From the NCBI GenBank assembly GCA_000155695.1, contig DS990592.1, positions 3,333,973-3,397,972 on the forward strand: a stretch of 64,000 nucleotides of DNA, given 5' to 3'. The notes beneath the pieces were generated by a model. That model did not search any database and was not told where the DNA came from. It saw nothing but the letters and a program-made list of their open reading frames with translations. Of the stretch, positions 1 to 7,333 are shown in pieces. The position numbers and the translations under genes were made by a program. Position 1 is the stretch's first letter. Each line of letters starts with the position of its first letter. Origin of the DNA: Verrucomicrobiia bacterium DG1235. Lineage in GTDB: Bacteria; Verrucomicrobiota; Verrucomicrobiia; Opitutales; Opitutaceae.

Positions 1-719
1 TTTACCCCTTGCTCCGTCAAAGCCGACAAATGCAGCACGATCGCATCTCGTTGTATCAAATTAGCAGATACACGCTGCTCGATAATCCACTCCTCTCGAA
101 AAAGCTCCTCCCAAGTCGAGACCAGATAATCGATCGAAACCATCTTATAGCGCCTCTTCGGATCAATAAGCTCCCCGCCAATCCGCGCCTCGACCAGCTT
201 CTGATCGCTATTGTACGCAACCTGCATGCCGGAAATAGCCGAGGCTCCACCCCCCGAGATTTGCCGCGCCAGCTCCAAGGCCAATTCACCGTCCACTTCC
301 AAATAGGTCAGATAATTCTGAAACGGCGACAACTCCGTGAGCAAGCCCATCGTCAGCTCCCCCTCCGGCATATTCCGCCGCAAGCCGCCAAAATTAGTTA
401 CCGCGAAATCTATCTCCTCGCCAAACTCCTTCGCGCCCACCACCCGCAGCGAATCCGCCACTAGGTTCGAAAGACCGCACTCCGGACGCCGCCGCGATAG
501 CGGCTCCGCCGCATAGCCGATCACCTCCGCCGCAAACGCCTCCACTCCAGCGCGGTACGGAATCAGGTACGCCTCCATCTCCGCGTCGCCCTTCGTCTCC
601 GCATCGACCCGGACAATCGAGAAATCGACCCCGACCGCCGCCTCCTCCACCGGAGCCGAAACCGCCCACAAGGATGCCCACAAAAAACAGAGACTAAAAA
701 ACGAAAACCGTACCCGCAT
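1..719 (-). CDS. 5'-nucleotidase C-terminal-domain protein, exported (3' end beyond window)
   Basis: Reading the minus strand from the ATG at 719 gives an open frame of 239 codons that reaches the left edge without a stop. Residues 1-22 form a Sec signal peptide. The rest matches the C-terminal, substrate-binding domain of the 5'-nucleotidase/UshA family: CGLSNLVADS at 81-90, VTNFGGLR at 107-114 and LSPFQNYL at 130-137 are its usual conserved blocks. There is no metallophosphatase domain ahead of it, so the protein is a stand-alone C-domain. In several Gram-negative groups such a protein is encoded next to a separate metallophosphatase gene, which would here lie left of the window (inference). 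An in-frame ATG at 731 is an alternative start; neither has a good ribosome binding site. Confidence 0.75.
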   Translation of the reverse strand, partial: MRVRFSFFSLCFLWASLWAVSAPVEEAAVGVDFSIVRVDAETKGDAEMEAYLIPYRAGVEAFAAEVIGYAAEPLSRRRPECGLSNLVADSLRVVGAKEFGEEIDFAVTNFGGLRRNMPEGELTMGLLTELSPFQNYLTYLEVDGELALELARQISGGGASAISGMQVAYNSDQKLVEARIGGELIDPKRRYKMVSIDYLVSTWEELFREEWIIEQRVSANLIQRDAIVLHLSALTEQGV

Positions 720-828
720 GAACGCTACCATCACGAAACGATAGCAACTTTCAAGCCACCACCCGCGCTTTTTCCGCGCCAAACACCCCCCACCCCAACA
801 AACCTCAAACTTCCCAGCAAACTGCCAT

Positions 829-866
829 GCGCAATCCAATGTCTAACGTTAGACATTCGATTGCGC
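829..866. repeat. 38-bp near-perfect palindrome
   Basis: The two halves pair over 19 bp with a single mismatch (837/858). The central 20 bp (838-857, core GTCTAACGTTAGAC) are a perfect palindrome with no spacer. It lies 8 bp beyond the stop of the secreted-protein gene at 875 and about 100 bp upstream of the nucleotidase start. No T-tract follows on either strand, so it is not a textbook intrinsic terminator. It may act as a processing or termination structure, a protein-binding site, or be a repetitive extragenic palindrome. Confidence 0.6.
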
Positions 867-874
867 CACCCTTG

Positions 875-1414
875 CTACTCTCCAGGCAGCTTAAAATGCC
901 GATTCAGCTCATACATCATCTCAGTCAAGGCCTTCGTCATCGCCTCAATCCGAGCCCTCCGCTCAAACTCCTGCGACGACAGCGTCGTAAGCGAACCCCT
1001 AGATCTAAACGAACCCAACTTATTCCGGTAGCCATCAGCCTTGAGCCGCGCCCTGATCACCGCCTCCAAAGTATTCATCCGATCCCGCTCCCACCTCACT
1101 GCATAGATCTCCAAAACGGGCAGACCCTTTTCCACCCGATCCAGAGGATCCACGATTTCTACCGCCATCGGAAACCCTGTTCTCTCTAAAACCACAGCAA
1201 GCGCCTCGGCAAACTCCTCCCGCGCCGTTTGCTCCATCGCGTCCGCAATAGACGGAGCGCTAAAATTCAAATCCACGTTTGCGTTATAATAAAAACTGAC
1301 CTGCAGCAGCTCCTCCTCATTCAGGAAAATAAACGGATCGTCTCGCTTCGCCCAAGCACCCGAAACCACAGCAAACACTAAAACAACCAAAACCGTTCCT
1401 CTGAATTTACTCAT
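875..1414 (-). CDS. Small secreted protein of unknown function
   Basis: About 179 residues with an N-terminal signal peptide (FRGTVLVVLVFAVVSGAWA) and a polar, charged mature part. I do not recognise a family. The middle (roughly residues 60-115) has a pattern compatible with an alpha/beta fold, and the C-terminus (from about 145) looks helical. Two ATGs lie six bases apart (1420 and 1414). A strong GGAGG at 1423-1427 is 8 nt from the second and only 2 nt from the first, so I chose 1414. It is transcribed toward the nucleotidase gene, with the palindrome at 829-866 between them. Confidence 0.7.
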   Translation of the reverse strand: MSKFRGTVLVVLVFAVVSGAWAKRDDPFIFLNEEELLQVSFYYNANVDLNFSAPSIADAMEQTAREEFAEALAVVLERTGFPMAVEIVDPLDRVEKGLPVLEIYAVRWERDRMNTLEAVIRARLKADGYRNKLGSFRSRGSLTTLSSQEFERRARIEAMTKALTEMMYELNRHFKLPGE

Positions 1415-1569
1415 CTCCATTTCCTCCTTCCATTCTTAGTCCCCCTCCTTGCAAAAGAGATCCCAATACAAACACCTCCCCGCCCACAACACAAGACAGC
1501 CCACAATTCCCCGCCGCAAAGCTTGCAGCCCGCCACCTGCTCGCGCCTCAATACCGTCGCCATTCCTCC

Positions 1570-4323
1570 ATGCAGCCGCCGATCCTCCTACTCACTCCCC
1601 ATCGCACGCTCCAGTTAAAACCCCAGGAGACCGGCTCCGCCAACAAAGCCAAAATCGAACGCCTCGCCCAAGCCTTCAAGCGCTCCACTTCGGAAGGCCT
1701 CTTCCTGCTCGCCGCCCAAGCACAAGATACCAGCGAACCCAGCCTGCTCTTCTGGAAAAGCTTCGCCAGCAGATTCCTCGACCAACTCTGCCGCCTCCCA
1801 CAGAGCTCCGCCCGCCCGGATACCATCCCCTCCCCACCCAACGAAGCACTCGCCTTCATCATCGTCTCCGCCCCACCCCTTCCCGGTGGTGAGTATCTGA
1901 ATACAGAACTGCTCCGCTCCCTCTGGACCGAACTCTCCCATTGGACCCTCCAAGCCATCGCCGAAAGCTCCCTCGGCCTCCCCGACTGGCTCAAAAAAAA
2001 CGCCCCCCAATGGCACCAAGTCGGACGTGTCTGCTTCCACCTCGCGGAAAGCAAAAGCGACCCGGAGTACCCCTTCGCCTTCATGGCCACCTACGCCCCG
2101 CGAATTGCCGAAAGCGGACGCGTCCAATTCCAGCCCCTCGCCCACGCCCTCCAGGAATACGCCGGCGCCAAAAACAAAACCCGCCTCCTCCATCTCCTCG
2201 AACCCGTCCACCTCGCCTCCCAACAAATCCCCTACATCGCCGACCTCGTCGAAACCGGCGACCTCTACCACCCGCTCGCCTGGACCCCCGACGAAGCCTA
2301 CGCCTTCCTCAAAACCATTCCCCAGCTCGAAGCCGCCGGCCTTCTCACCCGCCTGCCAAACTGGTGGAAATCCCGCCCTCGCCCCAAAGTCTCCATCACC
2401 CTAGACGAAGGCAAAAAAACAAGCACCGTCGGCCTCAACGCCCTGCTCAGCTTCAAAATGGATTTCGCCCTCGGCGAACAAACCCTCACCCCCGCCGAAA
2501 TCGAAACCCTGCTCGGCGCCACTGAAGGCCTCGTCCGCCTCAACGGCCAATGGGTCGAAGTCGACCGCGAAAAACTCCAGCAAGCCATCGACCACTGGAA
2601 ACGCGTCCAAGTCCACGCCGCCCACGGAAATCTCACTTTCGCCCAAGGCATGCGCCTCCTCGCCGGCGCCCCGCGCGACCTCTCCCAAAGCGAAGACCCA
2701 AACGCCCTCGAGACCGTGCAAGACTGGTCCAGCGTCCACGCCAGCGAAAACCTCGCCGCCACTCTCAAGTCCCTCCGCCAACCCAGCCTGCTCGCCACTA
2801 AATCCACCCACCCCGACCTCCTCGGCACCCTTCGCCCGTATCAGGAAGACGGTTACAAATGGCTCCGCCTCCTCGTCCAGCTCGGCCTCGGAGCCTGCCT
2901 CGCCGACGACATGGGACTCGGAAAAACCATCCAAGTCATCGCCCTCCTCTTGAGCGAAGCGAAACCCGCCGAAGCCTTGGCGAAGGAGGGTGGCGAAGCG
3001 AAAACCCCCATCACCCAAAACCCAGAACCCAGAACCCAACCACCTTCTCTCCTCATCCTCCCCGCCTCCCTGCTCGCCAACTGGAAAAGCGAGTTCGCCA
3101 CCTTCGCGCCCTCCCTCCGCCTGCGCTTCATCCACCCCTCCGAATGCGACAAAACCGAGCTCAACGCCCTCCAAATAAATCCCGCCAAAGAACTCCAAAA
3201 CACCGACGTCGTCCTCACCACCTACGGCATGCTGCAACGCCAATCCTGGATTTCCGAATACACCTGGAACCTCGTCATCATCGACGAAGCCCAAGCCATC
3301 AAAAATCCCAACACCCAGCAAACCCGTGCCGTCAAACGCCTCCAAGGCCACGCCCGTATTGCTCTCACGGGTACACCCATCGAAAACTCCCTCTCCGACC
3401 TCTGGTCCCTCTTCGACTTCATCTGCCCCGGCCTTCTCGGCGGCCCCACCGCATACAAGAAGTTTTGCGACACCCTCCAGTCCGGCCAGCACGGCGGATA
3501 CGCAGCCCTCAAAAATCTTGTATCCCCCTACCTACTACGCCGACTCAAAACCGACAAATCCATCATCTCCGACCTCCCAGACAAGACCGAGCTCAAAGCC
3601 TACTGCCAACTCGCCCCCAAACAAGCAGCCCTCTACAAACGCACCGTAGAAGAGCTCGCCAAAGACCTGCGCGAAGTCGAAGGCATCCAGCGCCGCGGCC
3701 TCGTCCTCACCTACCTCATGCGCTTCAAGCAGATCTGCAACCACCCCAGCCAAGCCCTCGGAGATAATGGATACAAGCCCGACGCCTCCGGCAAGTTCAC
3801 CCGCCTCCAAGAGCTCTGCGAAGATATTGCCGCCCGCCAAGAAAAAGTCCTCATCTTCACCCAATTCCGCGAGATGACCGCCCCCATCGCCCAACACCTC
3901 GCCACCATCTTCGGACGCGAAGGCCTCGTCCTGCACGGCGGCACCCCCGTCGCCCAACGCAAAGCCCTCGTCGACTCCTTCCAGTCCCCCGACGGCCCGC
4001 CCTTCTTCGTCCTCTCCCTCAAAGCCGGCGGCTCCGGCCTCACCCTCACCGCCGCCTCCCACGTCATCCACTTCGACCGCTGGTGGAACCCCGCCGTCGA
4101 AAACCAAGCCACCGACAGAGCCTACCGCATCGGCCAAAAGAAAAACGTCCTCGTGCACAAATTCATCTCACGCGGCACCATCGAAGAAAAAGTCGACACC
4201 CTCATCCAAAGCAAACTCGCCCTCAGCACCGAACTCCTAAAAGGAGCCAACGAAACCAACCTCACCGAACTCTCCGACGCCGACCTCCTCAACCTAGTAA
4301 CCCTAGACATCCACCAAGCCTAA
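1570..4323 (+). CDS. SNF2/HepA-family ATP-dependent helicase-like protein
   Basis: A 917-residue Swi2/Snf2 superfamily-2 translocase that would use ATP to move along duplex DNA or remodel protein-DNA complexes. Residues 1-420 correspond to the SNF2-associated N-terminal region of bacterial homologues. The motor follows: motif I DDMGLGKT near 447, motif II DEAQ near 570, motif III LTGTPIENS, then the C-terminal lobe with HGGTPVAQRK near 786, KAGGSGLTLT and the arginine-finger motif DRAYRIGQ near 847. A segment after motif I, rich in K, E and P (about residues 464-492), is encoded by dispersed repeats also seen in intergenic DNA here and looks like an in-frame insertion. The gene is followed by a SWIM-finger gene on the same strand, a recurring bacterial partnership. 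Confidence 0.93.
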   Translation: MQPPILLLTPHRTLQLKPQETGSANKAKIERLAQAFKRSTSEGLFLLAAQAQDTSEPSLLFWKSFASRFLDQLCRLPQSSARPDTIPSPPNEALAFIIVSAPPLPGGEYLNTELLRSLWTELSHWTLQAIAESSLGLPDWLKKNAPQWHQVGRVCFHLAESKSDPEYPFAFMATYAPRIAESGRVQFQPLAHALQEYAGAKNKTRLLHLLEPVHLASQQIPYIADLVETGDLYHPLAWTPDEAYAFLKTIPQLEAAGLLTRLPNWWKSRPRPKVSITLDEGKKTSTVGLNALLSFKMDFALGEQTLTPAEIETLLGATEGLVRLNGQWVEVDREKLQQAIDHWKRVQVHAAHGNLTFAQGMRLLAGAPRDLSQSEDPNALETVQDWSSVHASENLAATLKSLRQPSLLATKSTHPDLLGTLRPYQEDGYKWLRLLVQLGLGACLADDMGLGKTIQVIALLLSEAKPAEALAKEGGEAKTPITQNPEPRTQPPSLLILPASLLANWKSEFATFAPSLRLRFIHPSECDKTELNALQINPAKELQNTDVVLTTYGMLQRQSWISEYTWNLVIIDEAQAIKNPNTQQTRAVKRLQGHARIALTGTPIENSLSDLWSLFDFICPGLLGGPTAYKKFCDTLQSGQHGGYAALKNLVSPYLLRRLKTDKSIISDLPDKTELKAYCQLAPKQAALYKRTVEELAKDLREVEGIQRRGLVLTYLMRFKQICNHPSQALGDNGYKPDASGKFTRLQELCEDIAARQEKVLIFTQFREMTAPIAQHLATIFGREGLVLHGGTPVAQRKALVDSFQSPDGPPFFVLSLKAGGSGLTLTAASHVIHFDRWWNPAVENQATDRAYRIGQKKNVLVHKFISRGTIEEKVDTLIQSKLALSTELLKGANETNLTELSDADLLNLVTLDIHQA
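2961..3044. repeat. Dispersed repeats inserted in frame in the SNF2 gene
   Basis: Contains the element CGCCGAAGCCTTGGCGAAGG (2967-2986), also found at 10083 and, with one change, at 58154. It is followed by a run of CCCAGAACC-type repeats (about 3012-3038) like those upstream of fcl at 53559-53615. The whole piece is translated without a frameshift and sits in the loop between helicase motifs I and Ia. Confidence 0.7.
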
Positions 4324-4375
4324 ACTCCTCCGAGGCCGTCCAGACTTCAAAGCCCAACATTCAAATTCCAAACAA

Positions 4376-4580
4376 CCCGCTCCCGAGTCATCAGACTCGC
4401 CGCACCGCCTCCAAATCACAAAGCTCCCCATCTGCGTCCATCTGCGGCAAAAAACAACACAACCCGATTTCCCTCCACTTCGTGAATCTTAGTGCCCCTT
4501 CGTGGGCAATAAAAACACACAACCCGATCACCCTCCCCATCTCCATTTCATCCTTCATCCTTCATCCTTCATCCCTTCCC
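4376..4580. repeat. Composite intergenic repeat module, copy 1
   Basis: Fills the gap between the SNF2 and SWIM genes. In order: the hairpin CGAGTC-ATCA-GACTCG (4384-4399), a CATCTGCGTCCATCTGCGG unit, an ACTTCGTG...CCTTCGTGGGCAA unit, and a tandem CATCCTT stretch (about 4548-4573). The first three units recur in the same order upstream of tex (7151-7330), and the first two again after tex (9918-10012). No function is evident. Confidence 0.75.
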
Positions 4581-4583
4581 CCA

Positions 4584-5624
4584 ATGGACGACTACCAGCC
4601 CTACGTCACCGCCGCCCAACGCAAGCTCCTTGCCCAAAAACAAATCAAAGCCCTCAAGGCAGAAGGCTACGACCTCCAGCCCATCGAACCCTTCGGCGGA
4701 AACAAGATCGCCAAATCCTTCTGGGGACACGCCTGGTGCCGCCACCTAGAAGCCTTCAGCGACTACGAAAACCGCCTCCCCCGCGGCCGCTCCTACCTCA
4801 AAAACGGCTTTGTCTGCCACCTCGAAATCACTCCCGGTTTCGTCCACGCCCTCGTCGCCGGCTCCGAACGCTACGAGATCAACATCTCCATCACGCCACT
4901 CCCCGCCAAAACCTGGGACCACCTCAAACAACGCTGCTCCGGCAAGATCGGCTCCCTCATCGAGCTCCTCCAAGGCAAGCTCTCCAGCGAAGTCATGCGC
5001 ATCGTCACCGATCCCCAAGACGGCCTCTTCCCCAGCCCCAAAGAGATCCAACTCAGCTGCGATTGCCCCGACTACGCCGACCTCTGCAAGCACCTCGCCG
5101 CCGTCCTTTACGGCATCGGCCGCCGCCTCGACGACCAGCCCGAGCTCCTCTTCACCCTCCGCGGCGTCGACCAAGCCGAGCTCGTCACCGACACCCTCGG
5201 TTCCACCCTCCAACAATCCCCCGGCACCTCCAAACGCCGCCGCCTCGCCCCCAGCTCCCTCACCGACATCTTCGGCGTCGACCTCACACTTGAGCAGAGC
5301 GAAGAAGGGCCACCCTCCAAAGTAAGGTTGGACCTCGGTCCAGACCGCACAGCCCAAAAGCCAACTCCCAAATCCCCGCCCGCCAAGCCCACATCCGCCA
5401 AAACCATCACCACCGGCCAACACGTCACCCAGCTCCGCGAAACCTTCGGCATGACCGAATACGAATTCGCCATCATCGCCGAAGTCTCCGCCACCACCGT
5501 GCGCAACTGGGAATCCAAAGGCCCCACTACCCTCCGCCTCCGCGCCCCCAATTCCGCCACCCTCCAAACCCTCGCCCCCCTCACCCCCGAAGCCGCCTGG
5601 GACCGCCTCAACTACCTCGTCTGA
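4584..5624 (+). CDS. SWIM zinc-finger protein with C-terminal helix-turn-helix
   Basis: A 346-residue protein. The SWIM metal-binding motif CxCx(n)CxH is present as CDCPDYADLCKH at about residues 159-170, a domain predicted to bind DNA or protein. A C-terminal segment (about 276-300, MTEYEFAIIAEVSATTVRNW) looks like an Xre-type helix-turn-helix, so the protein could bind DNA directly. SWIM proteins and SNF2 helicases are often encoded together in bacteria, and this gene follows the SNF2 gene on the same strand. The start is placed at the ATG at 4584, because the open frame upstream consists of repeat DNA. A linker near residues 235-255 is low in complexity and may be repeat-derived. Confidence 0.87.
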   Translation: MDDYQPYVTAAQRKLLAQKQIKALKAEGYDLQPIEPFGGNKIAKSFWGHAWCRHLEAFSDYENRLPRGRSYLKNGFVCHLEITPGFVHALVAGSERYEINISITPLPAKTWDHLKQRCSGKIGSLIELLQGKLSSEVMRIVTDPQDGLFPSPKEIQLSCDCPDYADLCKHLAAVLYGIGRRLDDQPELLFTLRGVDQAELVTDTLGSTLQQSPGTSKRRRLAPSSLTDIFGVDLTLEQSEEGPPSKVRLDLGPDRTAQKPTPKSPPAKPTSAKTITTGQHVTQLRETFGMTEYEFAIIAEVSATTVRNWESKGPTTLRLRAPNSATLQTLAPLTPEAAWDRLNYLV

Positions 5625-5670
5625 AATCTCCCTGCACCGTTAAATAACGTCTCCAAATTCTGAAGACAGC

Positions 5671-5708
5671 CGGAAAAGAAAAAGAGCCATGCGGAACAGC
5701 ATGGCTCT
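5671..5708 (-). terminator. Intrinsic terminator of the VPDSG-CTERM gene
   Basis: A perfect 10-bp stem (AGAGCCATGC at 5683-5692 with GCATGGCTCT at 5699-5708) and a 6-nt loop. On the minus strand it is followed by TTTTCTTTTCC. It lies about 27 bp past the stop at 5735. Confidence 0.85.
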
Positions 5709-5734
5709 CAATCAAAAAAAATGCTTGTTCGCCT

Positions 5735-6637
5735 TTAGCGAACCTTCCGTCGAATTGCCACGATACCCAGCAAGCCCGTAACCAGCAAGAACACTGCAGA
5801 ACCGGAATCTGGCACACTCGCAGGCCCGTCAAATTCGATATAAACCAAACCATCGGCTCCATCTCCGCCCGCCCAGCGAGTGCTTCCAAGAGCTGAGTCA
5901 TAACCGCCCCCGCCCCCGCCAGCTCCATAGCCAACGCCACCTTTACCGCCAACCGTGAGGTAACCACTTTCCGCCACCGGACCAGAACCACCAATCAATA
6001 TTCCTCCGGCACCGCCACCGCCTTGCCAGAAGATACCCGTTGTTCCTCCTAGACCGCCGGCTCCAGCACTGAGAGTGTTCTCGGTGAAGAGACCAAAGCC
6101 AGCTGTATAGTCACCTTGGCCCAATCCTCCCGCATATCGAGCAGCGCCTCCATTCGAGCCGCCACTTCCTCCAGCGCCAGAAGGTGGAGTGCCACCATTG
6201 TTGCTCCCGCCGCCGCCAGAGCCACCATTGCCACCAGGCTGATTTATACCGGAAACAACACCTCCCCCATTAGCTGTCAGAAAAGAGCCAAAGCTGGAAG
6301 CAGTACCGGCAGTGAGACCTACGATAGCATTGCTGTTCAGTTGAGCTATCCCCCCATTGCCTCCGAGACCCACTACGATAGAAATGAGCTGGCCAGGCGA
6401 TACGCTGAAAGTTCCAAAGCTTACATACCCTGAACCGCCACCACCTTGATGGCCATTGGCGCCGCCCCCGCCGCCACCTATCGCAAGGACCTTCACAGAG
6501 GTCACGCCAGTTGGAACCAAGAACTCTTGAGGCGAGCTACCATCGGTAAAGGTCAGCGACACCGCGTGAGTTGAAGGTAGAGCCAAGGCGCCTAATATTC
6601 CGACAAAGAGGACAAATCGTAGTAACTGTTTTATCAT
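5735..6637 (-). CDS. Glycine-rich exported protein with VPDSG-CTERM sorting signal
   Basis: A 300-residue protein: signal peptide (1-25), a short beta-rich part (VPTGVTSVKVLAIGGGGGG), a long glycine-rich body (about 50-265), and a C-terminal tripartite sorting signal made of VPDSGSA, a hydrophobic helix (VFLLVTGLLGIVAI) and a basic tail (RRKVR). VPDSG-CTERM is a PEP-CTERM variant processed by exosortase-type enzymes and is typical of Verrucomicrobiota. The protein is therefore expected in the outer envelope or extracellular matrix. No exosortase gene is in this window. It is monocistronic, with its own terminator, and lies opposite in direction to its neighbours. Confidence 0.9.
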   Translation of the reverse strand: MIKQLLRFVLFVGILGALALPSTHAVSLTFTDGSSPQEFLVPTGVTSVKVLAIGGGGGGANGHQGGGGSGYVSFGTFSVSPGQLISIVVGLGGNGGIAQLNSNAIVGLTAGTASSFGSFLTANGGGVVSGINQPGGNGGSGGGGSNNGGTPPSGAGGSGGSNGGAARYAGGLGQGDYTAGFGLFTENTLSAGAGGLGGTTGIFWQGGGGAGGILIGGSGPVAESGYLTVGGKGGVGYGAGGGGGGYDSALGSTRWAGGDGADGLVYIEFDGPASVPDSGSAVFLLVTGLLGIVAIRRKVR

Positions 6638-7150
6638 GGTTTTCTGGGGAAGTTTTACCTGTTTACGCCTAGTATACTTAACAGACTAAATTCAGGCATT
6701 TCACTGAACGCTTAGCTAAACCCATACCACTATCGCAGTTTAAAGCTATGATTCAGTCACAAAAACCTACTGGTAAACAACTTATGTACTCAAAAACTCT
6801 GAATACATTATTTTGAAGCCTTGAAGTCCGTAAGGGTTCCTTACGGACATAACCAAATCTTACAACTCTCAGGAGAGTTTCTGATGCCCTCTGAAAGTCG
6901 ATCAAACCAAACGTACACCACCGACTAAATTTCGAGATTGTCTCTTAGGACAAGAGCAGGCGAACGATCAGGCAGCTTGGATAGAGTCACCTCGACAAAA
7001 GAACCGTATCAGAACACCCAAATCCCGCTTGCCAGCCACCTCCCCAATCCCATCCTTCCCCGCTTTCCAAGGTCATACGGGCGCTCCGCGCGCGTTCTCC
7101 CGCAACTAAAATCAACACTCAATTTCATCAACAAATCCCAACCAACCCCA
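6638..7150. other. Intergenic region with two inverted repeats upstream of the VPDSG-CTERM gene
   Basis: No convincing gene here. A perfect hairpin GTCCGTAAGG-GTT-CCTTACGGAC lies at 6826-6848, and AACTCTC-AG-GAGAGTT at 6864-6879. Both lie 190-240 bp upstream of the VPDSG-CTERM start on its strand and lack T-tracts, so they are operator-like rather than terminators. An open frame beginning at 6938 runs into tex, but only through repeat DNA. Confidence 0.5.
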
Positions 7151-7330
7151 CCCGAGTCATCAGACTCGCCCTCAAAAGCTTCCAGACCACAAACCGCCCA
7201 ATCTGCGTCCATCTACGGTAAAAAAGCACAACCCGATCACCAAAAAACTTCGTGTCCCTTAGTGCCCTTCGCGGGCAAAGAAACACAACCCAATTTCCAA
7301 CCCAGTACCCAGTACCCAACAACCCAATTT
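7151..7330. repeat. Composite intergenic repeat module, copy 2
   Basis: Same unit order as 4376-4580: hairpin CGAGTC-ATCA-GACTCG (7153-7168), CATCTGCGTCCATCT unit (about 7199-7220), CTTCGTGTCCCTTAGTGCCC unit (from about 7248), then CCCAGTACCCAGTACCC. It ends three bases before the tex start codon, so any tex leader RNA would contain it. Confidence 0.75.
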
Positions 7331-7333
7331 CCC

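Noticed and set aside
6660-6720. Sigma-54 promoter of the VPDSG-CTERM gene
   Set aside because: A GG-N10-GC pair exists on the minus strand, but the surrounding bases fit the consensus poorly.
6938-7333. N-terminal extension of tex by 132 codons
   Set aside because: The extension is made of the composite repeat and matches nothing in Tex; the family N-terminus is at 7334.
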